Assembly (NCBI GenBank): GCA_014860445.1
Contig: JACZJT010000042.1
Span: 1 to 64,000 of the forward strand
DNA from: Burkholderiales bacterium
GTDB taxonomy: Bacteria; Pseudomonadota; Gammaproteobacteria; Burkholderiales; SG8-39
Direction: 5' to 3'
Length of the DNA: 64,000 nucleotides
How positions within the stretch are numbered: the first letter of the stretch is position 1; each line of letters begins with the position of its first letter. Shown piece after piece: positions 26,791 through 35,884 of the stretch. A program made the position numbers and the translations under genes. The notes under the pieces were generated by a model. It did no database searches and was not told the origin of the DNA. It was given only the letters and a program-made list of their open reading frames with translations.

Positions 26791-27545
26791 ACAAAGCGCT
26801 GCGGGTGATCCTGGTCGACGACGAGCCCCCGGCGCGCGCCCGTCTGAAAGAATTGATCGCCGACTGCGCGCCGCAGTTGCAGGCACAGGTGGTGGGCGAA
26901 GCTGGCAACGGCAAGGAGGCGCTGGCCCTGCTCGAGTCCGTGACCGCGGATCTGCTGCTGGTGGACATCCGCATGCCGCAGATGAGCGGCATCGAATTCG
27001 CGCGCCATGTACTGGCGCTGGAATCACCCCCCGCCATTGTTTTCGTCACCGCTTACGATGAATACGCGATCAAGGCGTTCGAGTTGCGCGCACTCGATTA
27101 TCTCCTGAAGCCGGTGCGCAGGGCGCGCCTGTTGGCCGCGCTTTCGCGTGCGCGCGAGCGCGGTGCCCCGGAGCGCGAGGCCTTGCGGGGGCTGGAGTCG
27201 GCGCCACGCAAACACCTGTCCGTGCCCCAGCGCGGGCGCATTAGCCTGGTGCCGGTGACGGACATCCTCTATCTCAAGGCGGAGCTGAAGTACGTCACCA
27301 TCCGCACCGCCGAACATGAGTACCTGCTGGAGGAATCGCTCGCGCACCTGGAGCAGGAATTTGCCGAAGAATTCGTGCGTGTCCACCGCAACTGCATCGT
27401 GGCGAAGTCGCGCATACGCGGGTTCGAGAAAGCGGAAGTCCAGGACAACGAACAGGGCTGGCTGGTCCTGCTCGACGGTTGTGCCGAGAAGCTTGCCGTC
27501 AGCCGGCGCCAATGGCCGCTGGTGAAGGGACTGGCCGCCGGCTGA
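26787..27545 (+). CDS. LytTR-family response regulator (AlgR-like)
   Basis: A 252-residue regulator. The receiver domain has the acidic pair Asp11-Asp12, phospho-acceptor Asp60 (Val-Asp-Ile-Arg-Met-Pro) and Lys108. The C-terminal LytTR domain (about 145-245) has the typical pattern Ile-Leu-Tyr-Leu-Lys-Ala-Glu-Leu-Lys-Tyr-Val and Phe-Val-Arg-Val-His-Arg-Asn-Cys-Ile-Val. The GTG start overlaps the kinase's TGA by 3 bases and is preceded by GGAGGCGGGA, so the two are translationally coupled. Confidence 0.93.
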   Translation: MNKALRVILVDDEPPARARLKELIADCAPQLQAQVVGEAGNGKEALALLESVTADLLLVDIRMPQMSGIEFARHVLALESPPAIVFVTAYDEYAIKAFELRALDYLLKPVRRARLLAALSRARERGAPEREALRGLESAPRKHLSVPQRGRISLVPVTDILYLKAELKYVTIRTAEHEYLLEESLAHLEQEFAEEFVRVHRNCIVAKSRIRGFEKAEVQDNEQGWLVLLDGCAEKLAVSRRQWPLVKGLAAG

Positions 27546-27565
27546 TGCGGCCGCAGTTCGTCGCG

Positions 27566-28054
27566 CTAGCGCGGCTTGGCGCGTAACTGCGCAAGCGCGG
27601 TGTCGATGCGCTGGTCGAGAAAGTAGCCGTAAAAATCCGCACCGCGAAAGCCGACCAGGGGTTCGGCCAGCGTTTCCCCGCGCGGACCCAGCATCATCAC
27701 CGTCGGCATCATGCTGACGCGGTGGCGGCTCGCGAATTCCCCCTGAGTCGTCTTTTTTCCGGCGAAATCGATCAGCGCGGCTGCACTGCCGATCTCGATT
27801 TCGCGCATCATTACCTTGGACTGGTATTCCGGATTGCGTTGCATCGGCAGCAGAAATTCCTGCCGGGCGCGTTCACACCAGGGACACCCTGCTTCGGAAA
27901 ACAATATCAGCAGCGGGATATTCTGCTTTGATGCGAGGCGCGCGTCCGCCGCCAGATCGCGCGCTTCGATCATTTGCGCCCAGGCGGGCGCCGCGACGAA
28001 GAGCGCAGCGAGGCATGCTAGAATCCAATGTCCGGGCACCAAGCGTGCTGCCAT
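27566..28054 (-). CDS. exported thioredoxin-fold protein (SoxW-like)
   Basis: A 162-residue protein with a signal peptide (about residues 1-27, cleaved after Ala-Trp-Ala) and a thioredoxin domain containing Cys-Pro-Trp-Cys (about residue 58). The loop Ser-Met-Met-Pro-Thr-Val has the cis-proline typical of the fold. It should act in the periplasm as a thiol reductase or chaperone; partner unknown. The start at 28054 follows AGAGAGGA. It begins only 15 bp from the hemC start on the other strand and converges on the LytTR gene with a 20-bp gap. Confidence 0.85.
   Translation of the reverse strand: MAARLVPGHWILACLAALFVAAPAWAQMIEARDLAADARLASKQNIPLLILFSEAGCPWCERARQEFLLPMQRNPEYQSKVMMREIEIGSAAALIDFAGKKTTQGEFASRHRVSMMPTVMMLGPRGETLAEPLVGFRGADFYGYFLDQRIDTALAQLRAKPR
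28016..28024 (+). promoter_or_regulatory. candidate extended -10 promoter of hemC inside the thioredoxin-like gene
   Basis: TGC-TAGAAT matches an extended -10 (TG-n-TAnAAT). It lies in the signal-peptide codons of the oppositely oriented gene and would start transcription about 40 bases before the proposed hemC TTG. No -35 is recognisable, which an extended -10 can tolerate. Confidence 0.45.
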
Positions 28055-28069
28055 AGCAGAAATCCTCTC

Positions 28070-28996
28070 TTGAATCATCCAGATCGCATTGTAATCGCCA
28101 CGCGCCAGAGCCGTCTCGCATTGTGGCAGGCCGAACATGTGCGCGACCGGCTGCGCGGATTGTATCCGCAATGCCATGTGGAACTGCTCGGGCTGTCGAC
28201 GCGCGGCGACGAAATCCTGGACACTTCGCTGGCCAAGATCGGCGGCAAGGGTCTGTTCGTGAAAGAACTGGAACTGGCGCTGGCAGAGGGCCGAGCGGAC
28301 CTGGCGGTGCACTCGGCCAAGGATGTGCCGATGGAGTTGCCCGCTGGATTCGCGCTCGGTGCGATCATGGAGCGCGAAGACCCGCGCGATGCCTTCGTTT
28401 CGAACAAGTACGAAAATCTGGATGCCTTGCCCGCGGGCGCGGTGGTCGGCACCTCAAGCCTGCGACGCGAGGCGCAGTTGCGCAGCCGTTATCCGCTACT
28501 GAAGGTGGCCAGCCTGCGCGGCAATCTCGACACGCGTCTCGCAAAACTGGACCGCGGCGATCACGACGCCATTATTCTCGCCGCCGCAGGCCTGATGCGG
28601 CTCGGCCTGGGCGCACGCATACGCTCGCTGCTGTCGGTGGAGCAAAGCCTGCCGGCCGCGGGGCAGGGCGCGCTCGCGATCGAGTATCGCGCCGAGCGCG
28701 GCGACATTGCCGCCAGTCTCGCCGCGCTGAATCACCGTGCCTCCGAACTCGCGGTGCGCGCCGAGCGCGCAGTGAGCCGGGCACTCGGTGGCAGTTGCCA
28801 GTTGCCGCTCGCTGCGTACGCCAGCGTAAGCGGCGCGAACATAGAGTTGCGCGGCCTGGTAGCGAATCCGGACGGGAACGGCATGGTGAAGGCCGAAGTC
28901 TCCGGTCCATCAGGCTCACCCGAGGAATTGGGTACGCGCCTGGCCGCCGAATTGCGCGCACAAGGCGCCGACCGCATCCTCGCCGCGCTTTTATGA
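28070..28996 (+). CDS. hemC: hydroxymethylbilane synthase (porphobilinogen deaminase)
   Basis: A 308-residue enzyme joining four porphobilinogen units. It has Ile-Ala-Thr-Arg-Gln-Ser near the start, the Lys/Asp-rich active region (Ala-Lys-Asp-Val-Pro) and the dipyrromethane cofactor Cys in Gly-Gly-Ser-Cys-Gln-Leu-Pro. Counting from TTG 28070 this is Cys243 (E. coli Cys242), so TTG is the likely start. An ATG at 28028 would add 14 residues not seen in homologues and would overlap the divergent thioredoxin-like gene. It begins the hemCDXY transcript. Confidence 0.95.
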   Translation: MNHPDRIVIATRQSRLALWQAEHVRDRLRGLYPQCHVELLGLSTRGDEILDTSLAKIGGKGLFVKELELALAEGRADLAVHSAKDVPMELPAGFALGAIMEREDPRDAFVSNKYENLDALPAGAVVGTSSLRREAQLRSRYPLLKVASLRGNLDTRLAKLDRGDHDAIILAAAGLMRLGLGARIRSLLSVEQSLPAAGQGALAIEYRAERGDIAASLAALNHRASELAVRAERAVSRALGGSCQLPLAAYASVSGANIELRGLVANPDGNGMVKAEVSGPSGSPEELGTRLAAELRAQGADRILAALL

Positions 28997-29766
28997 GCGC
29001 GCCCGCGCTGGCGGGGCGGCACGTTGTAGTGACCCGGCCCGCTGGGCAGGCAGACCACATGGCTGCGCTCATACGCGCCGCCGGCGGGGAACCGGTGCTG
29101 TTCCCGGCGCTGGAAATCTCGGACGCAGCGGATCTGCGGCCGGTGATCGCGCTGATCGATCGACTGGAAAGTTTCCACCTGGCCATATTCGTCAGTGCGA
29201 ATGCAGTGAACAAAGCGCTCGCCCTGGTGCGTGCGCGGCGCGACTGGCCGCCGGGCTTGCGCGTCGCCACCGTTGGCCGCGGCAGCGAGCGCGCACTGCA
29301 GCGCGGCGGTTTCACCGCGGTGATTGCTCCCGGCGAGCGCTTCGACAGCGAAGGCCTGCTCGATCTGCCCGAATTGAAGCAGGTGAAGGGCAGGCGCGTA
29401 ATCATTTTTCGCGGCGAAGGCGGGCGCGAGTTGCTCGGTGAAACGCTGACGGTGCGTGGCGCGACGGTGGAGTACGCTGAATGCTATCGTCGCAGCCGGC
29501 CGAACACCGATCCGGCACCATTGCTCGCCTTGCGCGCACGGGGAGCGCTCGATGCGCTTACGGTGACCTCGAGCGAGGGGCTGGCCAACCTCCACGCCAT
29601 GCTGGGTGAAACCGGGAGGCAGTGCCTGCGGGAAACGCCTTTGTTCGCGCCGCACGAGCGCATTGCCGCAGCGGCACGCGCCCTGCAAGTGCGCACGGTG
29701 GTGCAGACCGATCCCGGCGACGAAGGCCTGGTAGCAGGAATGGCCGGGTTTTTTGCTAAAGTGTGA
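28993..29766 (+). CDS. hemD: uroporphyrinogen-III synthase
   Basis: A 257-residue protein that cyclises hydroxymethylbilane. The fold has two similar domains; sequence is weakly conserved but Val-Val-Thr-Arg-Pro-Ala-Gly-Gln at the start, Ile-Phe-Val-Ser-Ala-Asn-Ala-Val and Thr-Val-Thr-Ser-Ser-Glu-Gly-Leu are family marks. The ATG overlaps hemC's TGA (ATGA), indicating coupled translation. Length is normal (E. coli 246). Confidence 0.93.
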   Translation: MSAPALAGRHVVVTRPAGQADHMAALIRAAGGEPVLFPALEISDAADLRPVIALIDRLESFHLAIFVSANAVNKALALVRARRDWPPGLRVATVGRGSERALQRGGFTAVIAPGERFDSEGLLDLPELKQVKGRRVIIFRGEGGRELLGETLTVRGATVEYAECYRRSRPNTDPAPLLALRARGALDALTVTSSEGLANLHAMLGETGRQCLRETPLFAPHERIAAAARALQVRTVVQTDPGDEGLVAGMAGFFAKV

Positions 29767-29791
29767 ACCTCGACCCTTCGGACAGAAGCAT

Positions 29792-30880
29792 ATGAACGAA
29801 AGCAATACCGACCCCGCGCCGCCTGCTGAAGAGCCGATGGCGACAGAGCCGCCGGGGGAGCCCGCCGGCCAGAGCGAACGCGAACCGCGGCCTGGCGCCT
29901 CGCGCCTGCCGGTGCTGCTGGTGCTGCTGGCCGCGATCGCCGTGGTCTGCTGGCAGTGGTACGACACGCGCAGCCGCATCGATGCGATCCGCACCGAGCT
30001 TGGCCAGCGCCTGCGCTCGAACGACAATACGGCTGACGAGAGCAAGATATTGGCGAAACAGGCGCAGGAAAGTGCGCGCGAGGCACAGGGAAAGCTGAGC
30101 GTGCTCGAGAACAAGATCGCCGAATCGCAAAGCCAGCAGATGGCGCTGGAGACCTTGTACCAGGAATTATCGCGCAGCCGGGACGAATGGGCGTTGGCCG
30201 AGATCGAGCAAATGCTCACGCTGGCTTCACAGCAGTTGCAGCTCGCCGGCAATGTGCAGGCGGCGCTGCTGGCATTGCGGACCGCCGAGGGCCGTCTTGC
30301 GCGCACGGACCGGCCGCAGTTCGGCGCGCTGAGGCGCGTGCTCAACCGCGACATCGAACGCCTCAAAGCCGCACCCAGCTTGGATATCACCGGCATGGCG
30401 CTGCGCCTGGACCATTTGATCGGCGGTGTTGACGGCCTGCCCCTGCATTTCGACGAACGCATGCAGGCGGCAACTGCGCAGACGACACCCGATAGCGCAA
30501 ATCCGGTATGGGTGCGCGTGCTGGTCGAGATGTGGAATGAAATGAAGCAGCTGGTGCGCATTCGCGTCATGGACGAACCTGACGCGGCGCTGCTGGCCCC
30601 GTCGGAATCCTACTTTTTGCGCCAGAATCTGCAACTGCGCCTGCTTGATGCGCGCCAGGCCCTGCTTGCACGGAACCCGGTGCGATTCGGCGCGGACCTG
30701 GAGATCGCCGGGGCCTGGATAGGGCGCTACTACGACACGCGCGCCAAGAGCACAGCTGCGGCGCTGGCCAGCCTGAAGCAGCTTGCGGCGAGCAGCGTCG
30801 ACGTCGAACTGCCGAACATCGACGACAGCCTGGCGGCGGTGCGCAATTTCAAAGTGCTACCCGAAAAGGCCCAGCGGTGA
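29792..30880 (+). CDS. hemX: HemX-family membrane protein
   Basis: A 362-residue protein with a Pro/Glu-rich cytoplasmic start, one membrane helix (about residues 38-55) and a long periplasmic, largely coiled-coil region. This matches HemX of proteobacteria (E. coli 393). Despite annotations as a uroporphyrin-III methyltransferase it carries no SAM motifs; its role is unclear. It sits between hemD and hemY, 25 bases after hemD. Confidence 0.9.
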   Translation: MNESNTDPAPPAEEPMATEPPGEPAGQSEREPRPGASRLPVLLVLLAAIAVVCWQWYDTRSRIDAIRTELGQRLRSNDNTADESKILAKQAQESAREAQGKLSVLENKIAESQSQQMALETLYQELSRSRDEWALAEIEQMLTLASQQLQLAGNVQAALLALRTAEGRLARTDRPQFGALRRVLNRDIERLKAAPSLDITGMALRLDHLIGGVDGLPLHFDERMQAATAQTTPDSANPVWVRVLVEMWNEMKQLVRIRVMDEPDAALLAPSESYFLRQNLQLRLLDARQALLARNPVRFGADLEIAGAWIGRYYDTRAKSTAAALASLKQLAASSVDVELPNIDDSLAAVRNFKVLPEKAQR

Positions 30881-30901
30881 GCACGGCGGACGGAGGCTAA
30901 G

Positions 30902-32080
30902 GTGCGCGGGCTGATGTGGGTGCTGGCGGTGTTTGCCCTGGCGGTGGGTTTGTCGCTGGCCGCGCATCTGAATGATGGCTATGCGATCCTCGTTTTTCCG
31001 CCTTACCGCGCTGAGCTTTCGCTCAACCTGGCCGTCCTGCTATTGATTGCCGCGTTTGTGCTTTCTTACCTGGTGTTGCGCATGGTGATGCACACGCTGC
31101 GATTGCCGCTTTATGTTCGACACTTTCGCCTGCGCCGGCACGATGCGAAAGGGCGCGCGGCGCTGCTGGACGCGCTGCAGACCATGTTCGAGGGGCGCTA
31201 CGCGCGCGCCGAAAAATCGGCCGGCAAGGCTTACAAACTGGGTCAGGCGCCGGCTTTGAGCGCCCTGATCGCGGCGCGCGCAGCGGGCGAGATGCGCGAA
31301 CTCGAGCGGCGCGACGAATGGCTCGCGCGCTCGGCCAGCCATGATAAGGATAAGGATGCGCACCAGGCCCGGCTCGCTGTGCAGGCGAGCCTGCTGCTCG
31401 ACGATCGTCGCTACGACGACGCGCTCGGCGTATTGCGCGAGCTTTCCGCGAGTGAACCCAAACGCATTTCCACCCAGCGCATGCTGATGAAAGCGCACCA
31501 GCGCCTCGGGCACTGGGACGAGGTTCGCCGCCTGGCTGCGGCCCTGGCCAAGCGAGGCGTGCTGGCCGAGGTGGCGGCGACGCAACTGCGAATTACCGCG
31601 CAGATCGAGGCGCTGCGGCAGCAGGCAGGCGATGCTGCAGGGCTGCTGGAGTGCTGGCAGCATACGGAAGACAAGCGCGATGCGCGGGTTGCGCGCACTG
31701 CGGCACAGCTGCTCATCGCTATCGGAGACTGCAGGCGCGCGCACGAGATTGTAGCGACGGCGTTGGATGCGGAATGGAACGAAGACCTGGTTCTGCTTTA
31801 CGGGGAATGCCTGGGTGCCGACGTCCTGGCGCAGATTGAACGCGCGGAGAAGTGGCTGAAGTCGCGGCCGCGCGATCGTGCGCTGCTGCTGACGCTCGGG
31901 CGCATGTGCCTCGCGCAGGAGTTGTGGGGCAAGGCGCAGAGCTATCTCGAGGCAAGCCTGTCGGAGGAGCCCAGCCGCAGTGCGCATGTCGCGCTGGCAC
32001 GAATGTTCGAGCGCATCGACAAGCCCGAAGACGCCAACCGGCATTACCGCGCCAGCGCGGATCAGGGACTTCGCGAATAG
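30902..32080 (+). CDS. hemY: HemY-family membrane protein with TPR region
   Basis: A 392-residue protein with two membrane helices (about residues 3-22 and 40-62) and a cytoplasmic or periplasmic region of helical TPR-like repeats. This is the proteobacterial HemY (E. coli 398), not the protoporphyrinogen oxidase of the same name; it has no FAD motif. A role in coordinating late heme enzymes has been proposed. GTG start, 21 bases after hemX. Confidence 0.92.
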   Translation: MRGLMWVLAVFALAVGLSLAAHLNDGYAILVFPPYRAELSLNLAVLLLIAAFVLSYLVLRMVMHTLRLPLYVRHFRLRRHDAKGRAALLDALQTMFEGRYARAEKSAGKAYKLGQAPALSALIAARAAGEMRELERRDEWLARSASHDKDKDAHQARLAVQASLLLDDRRYDDALGVLRELSASEPKRISTQRMLMKAHQRLGHWDEVRRLAAALAKRGVLAEVAATQLRITAQIEALRQQAGDAAGLLECWQHTEDKRDARVARTAAQLLIAIGDCRRAHEIVATALDAEWNEDLVLLYGECLGADVLAQIERAEKWLKSRPRDRALLLTLGRMCLAQELWGKAQSYLEASLSEEPSRSAHVALARMFERIDKPEDANRHYRASADQGLRE

Positions 32081-32112
32081 AACGCATACGCGCCGTGTCG
32101 CGCCGGAAGGCG

Positions 32113-32129
32113 ATTCGCCCCGGGCGAAT
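32113..32129. terminator. inverted repeat between converging hemY and tamB
   Basis: ATTCGCCC-C-GGGCGAAT is a perfect 8-bp stem with a 1-base centre (a larger loop forms if inner pairs open). It lies in the 51-bp gap where hemY and tamB converge and could serve both; the downstream A/T stretch is short. Confidence 0.35.
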
Positions 32130-32131
32130 AT

Positions 32132-35100
32132 TTACTTGAATCGGAAGGTGTAGAAGGCGTCCACCGCGCTATCGCTGCCGGTCTCGGCGCGTACCGACAG
32201 ACGCGGCGTCAGCGTGTAGCTGATTTTCATCAGGTGCGTCGCAGTCGTCAGGCCCTGCTCGAAAGTCATATAGGCCTTCGTCGAGAGGCGCTTGCCCAGA
32301 GCCAGGACCGTGCTCTCTAGGCCGCCCGCGCCGCGCACGGCGACTTCATCGAGTCCGGCGGCGTGCGCGATCCGGTCCTGCAGCATGACGGATTCCCCGC
32401 GCCCGAGCAATGCGCCTGCCGCGGTCTGCAGTAACGCCAGGTCTGTTTTGTTCGCCTCGTCCATGCCGCGTCCAAGGACCAACCAGGAAAGCTTTTCACT
32501 GTCTGCTACAGACGGCGTCGAAACCAGGCTGATCTGCGGCGCGAGCGCCGTTCCCTGGATGGCCACGCCCGCCTCCACGGGAAGTTGCTTGCGCGTGGCC
32601 ACGATGTTAAGGCCCGGGTTGTCCAGGGGACCGGCGAAGTTCAGGATACCGCGGTCTATGGCGAGGCGCTGCCCGTAGGCTGAATAACTGCCCTTTGCGA
32701 CACGTATGCTGCCCGAGGCCGTCGCCGGTGCACCGTCGGTCGCGCGTACGGTCACCGCGCCGGCGAGGCGCGCGTCTATGCCCCTGCCTCTCAGATGGAA
32801 GTTGTCGCCCAGATCGAGATCAAGCACGGCGTCGCCTGCGATCGGCGGGCTTCTACGCTCGGCTTCGCCATCGCGACCCAGTACCACCACATCGGTACTT
32901 AGCGTCGGCGTATCCGCGTCCGGCAGTGCAATCTCGCCCTTGTCGGCCTTCAGTTTTGCAGCGAGCATCACGTGCTTGTCCTGCAGGGTGGCGTTTGCGT
33001 CTCCGCTCAGTATCAGGTGCCGGTCCAGTCGTTTGACGATTTCGAGCTTGTCTGCGTTGAGCGCGATGCGTGCGCTCGCTTTGCCGGCCTCCCATTTGAC
33101 CGAACCCTCTCCGGCGAGTTTGCCCCCGCCACCGTCCAATACGAATTGATCCATGATCAAGATATTGTCTTTCAGGTGGGCGCGCAGGCTGCCGTTCCGC
33201 AGATAGATGCCCTGTTCGGGGTTATCGAATATCAATCCGTCGCCTTTGATCTCGCCGTTTAGTTGCGGTCGGGCCACGCTGCCCTGTCCGCCGAATTTCC
33301 CCTTGAGCCTGCCGTCGATTGCCGTCTTTCCGCCCAGCAGCGACGTCGCCCAGGCGAGTGTAGGCATGTCGAGCTCGGCCTCGAACGACAAGGGGGCATC
33401 CCCGGGCAGGCCCACGGCCGCGCCCTGGCGCGCGAGGGTGCTGCTCATTCGGCCGGCGATCGTGCCGAATACCGACCCTGCGGCGCCGAACGTAGCGGAC
33501 AGTTGGTCGTCGCTTAGTGTCGCCTTGATCGCCAGGTTGCTGAGCCCTAAGGCAGTTACCGGTTCGGAGAGCACGACGAGATCTCCCTGTTCTCGCCGTA
33601 TTTCGAACTCGCCGTTGATTTTGTCGGCCGCGGCGAGTCTCCAACTTCCGCCCAGGGTGAGTTTGCTTGAAACATCCAGCGGGTGTTTCATCAGCCCGAG
33701 CAGGTATCCAGAATCGATCCCCGTCAGTGTGCCGGCGCTGAAAATCCCGTTTTCGCGCCGAGCGAGCTCCTCTACGCGCACGCTGCCATTGGCAAAGCGC
33801 AGCCCGGCGGCGACTAGCGAGAAGTCGGCGCCACGAATCGTAAGGTTTGCCGGGGCTTCGAGTGTCGCCGCGTAGCGGCCGCGGTTGTCGAAACTCAGGA
33901 TGCGGCCCGACCAGTTTCTGTCCGCGTTCCATGCGCCGGCAAGGACGGCGCGCGCGTCGATCGCCGCATTGCGCGCCGACAGCTCGATGCTGTGATCGCC
34001 GCGCAGCCCGCTCGCCTTCAGCGCTGCGGAAGTGAGTTGCAGCGCCGGAGCGCGGTAATCCGTCAGCGTTGCTGCAAGCTTGATCTTGCCATCGATGCCA
34101 TCGTCTATGCTGCCCTCGGCGGTGAATTCGCCCACATGCTGGTCTTTTGCCCAGACCAGATTTCGCGCCAGTGCGCGGAAGGTGCCCGAGGGTTCGGCGA
34201 CACTGCCCGATAGCCGCCCCGTTGCGCGCAGTTCTCCTCGCAGCTGTGCTGCGAAGGCCGCCAGGTCGTTGCCCTCAAGCCGCCAATCCATCACGTCGCC
34301 CGGGGCGCCGAAGGCACCGCGCGCCGACAGGTGATTGGCGCCGAGATCGAGCGCGATGTCGCTGTCCCAGACGCGCTCCCCGGAAACCCGCACCTTGCCG
34401 CCGCCGTGCAGGCGGTGCCCGCGGTAGCGGCTGTCGTCGGTGGAGAATTCCAGCGCCGCCTCGGGTTTCGGCGACAGATGTCCGCTCGCAGACACGCTGC
34501 CATTGATCAGTGCCGCTGGATAGTCGCCCAGTTTCGAAGGATCAAAACCTGCGAGCCTGCCCGAAGCGCGAAACTCGCGCGAGCGAGCGAGTGACATCTC
34601 TCCGCTGAAATCGAATTCGCCGCCGGCGATGGAGACGCGTGCCTCGCGGACCTGCACGGTGTCGCCACGGCGCAGGGCGTCTATGCGCAGGCGATGCCCG
34701 TTCTGGCGCAGATCGGCCTGCACTTCCTGTGCCGCACTTTGCGCGTCGAGCTTCAGTTTGCCGGAGAGACTGCTTGCGGCCAGTTTGGCGTAGACGCCGC
34801 GCAGGTCCAACGCGCTTGTCTCCAGGGCAAGATTCAAACGCCCAGATTGCAAACTTCCGGCACCTTCGAAGCGGCCCGCGTTGCCGAATTCAAGTCGCAC
34901 GTCCTTCAGTTCGAGCGCCTCGGGCGAGCCGTCGAAGGATAGTTGCGCCGCACGCAGCGGCGCGCGTGACGCGTCGATTGTGCCCGGCAGTGCGTTCTCG
35001 AGTTTCAGATTGCCGGCGTAGCTGTTGTCCCCACTCGAGCGCAAATCCAGTTCGGCGCTCAACTCGGTGCGCGGCAACCCTGCCTGGAATTTGCGCGCAT

Positions 35101-35884
35101 CGATGCCCGTAACATTCAGTTTGGCGTGTTTCAGCGGCGTCATTGCGAGTGGTGCAAGCGCGGCGCGCAATTCGGCGCGTGCCTCGCGAGCGCTCGCGGT
35201 CGCTGTGACTTCGATATCGGCAAGCGTGCCGGTGAGTTTCGCGCTCGCCTGGTACGTGTGCGCCGCGTCGTCGCGGCTGAGCCCGACGCGGGCATTCAAC
35301 CCGAACGGTGGCGCATCAGCCAGGGTCAGTTCGGTATCGCCCTTGCCCCAGCGCGTTTCCGCCGACGCGAGGGCGCGGTATTGCCCACTCGGGTTTTCAA
35401 GACTGAACGTGAGCGCGCGCAATTCATGGCGGTTTCCGGCGCTCACAATCGCCAGCGTGTCGACGCTCGCGTCGCGGATTTCCAGTCGCAGCGGCAGTCG
35501 CAAGGTCTGCGGCAGCTGCGGCGGCTCCCCGGTCGGTTTTCCACCATCCAGCGACAGCACCTGTAGCGCGAGTTTGTCTATGCGCAGGGTTCGGGCAAAC
35601 AGCAGTGCGGTGGGCGACCACGCCAATGTCAGCTTCTGTCCATCGATTCGGCGCTCACCTTCTTCCAATGCGAAGCGCCCGATGCGAATTTCCCCATACA
35701 GCGATCCATGCACCTCTTCAAGCGTCAGCCGTCCCGCGCTCGCCTGCACTGCGCGATCCGCCGTCCAGCGCAACGCGGTCTCGGTGCCGGCCATCCAGAC
35801 CGCGGCGGACACCGCGCAGGCCAGCAGAAGTACGCCGGCCGCCAGCGCGCGGCGCCAGGTCCAGGAGGCGAAGTAGCGCGCCAT
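32132..35884 (-). CDS. tamB: translocation and assembly module subunit TamB
   Basis: A 1250-residue protein, near E. coli TamB (1259). An N-terminal membrane helix (about residues 12-30) anchors a very long periplasmic stretch of repeating short beta strands, which forms the hydrophobic groove of AsmA-like proteins. The C-terminal DUF490 region ends in a beta-signal (Phe-Tyr-Thr-Phe-Arg-Phe). TamB spans the periplasm and works with TamA in outer-membrane protein insertion and phospholipid transport. Its ATG overlaps the tamA stop by one base (ATGA), confirming one transcript. Confidence 0.96.
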   Translation of the reverse strand: MARYFASWTWRRALAAGVLLLACAVSAAVWMAGTETALRWTADRAVQASAGRLTLEEVHGSLYGEIRIGRFALEEGERRIDGQKLTLAWSPTALLFARTLRIDKLALQVLSLDGGKPTGEPPQLPQTLRLPLRLEIRDASVDTLAIVSAGNRHELRALTFSLENPSGQYRALASAETRWGKGDTELTLADAPPFGLNARVGLSRDDAAHTYQASAKLTGTLADIEVTATASAREARAELRAALAPLAMTPLKHAKLNVTGIDARKFQAGLPRTELSAELDLRSSGDNSYAGNLKLENALPGTIDASRAPLRAAQLSFDGSPEALELKDVRLEFGNAGRFEGAGSLQSGRLNLALETSALDLRGVYAKLAASSLSGKLKLDAQSAAQEVQADLRQNGHRLRIDALRRGDTVQVREARVSIAGGEFDFSGEMSLARSREFRASGRLAGFDPSKLGDYPAALINGSVSASGHLSPKPEAALEFSTDDSRYRGHRLHGGGKVRVSGERVWDSDIALDLGANHLSARGAFGAPGDVMDWRLEGNDLAAFAAQLRGELRATGRLSGSVAEPSGTFRALARNLVWAKDQHVGEFTAEGSIDDGIDGKIKLAATLTDYRAPALQLTSAALKASGLRGDHSIELSARNAAIDARAVLAGAWNADRNWSGRILSFDNRGRYAATLEAPANLTIRGADFSLVAAGLRFANGSVRVEELARRENGIFSAGTLTGIDSGYLLGLMKHPLDVSSKLTLGGSWRLAAADKINGEFEIRREQGDLVVLSEPVTALGLSNLAIKATLSDDQLSATFGAAGSVFGTIAGRMSSTLARQGAAVGLPGDAPLSFEAELDMPTLAWATSLLGGKTAIDGRLKGKFGGQGSVARPQLNGEIKGDGLIFDNPEQGIYLRNGSLRAHLKDNILIMDQFVLDGGGGKLAGEGSVKWEAGKASARIALNADKLEIVKRLDRHLILSGDANATLQDKHVMLAAKLKADKGEIALPDADTPTLSTDVVVLGRDGEAERRSPPIAGDAVLDLDLGDNFHLRGRGIDARLAGAVTVRATDGAPATASGSIRVAKGSYSAYGQRLAIDRGILNFAGPLDNPGLNIVATRKQLPVEAGVAIQGTALAPQISLVSTPSVADSEKLSWLVLGRGMDEANKTDLALLQTAAGALLGRGESVMLQDRIAHAAGLDEVAVRGAGGLESTVLALGKRLSTKAYMTFEQGLTTATHLMKISYTLTPRLSVRAETGSDSAVDAFYTFRFK

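Noticed and set aside
28732-30570. A 612-codon minus-strand frame over hemC, hemD and hemX
   Set aside because: Antisense to conserved genes, low-complexity Ser/Arg content, no start signal.
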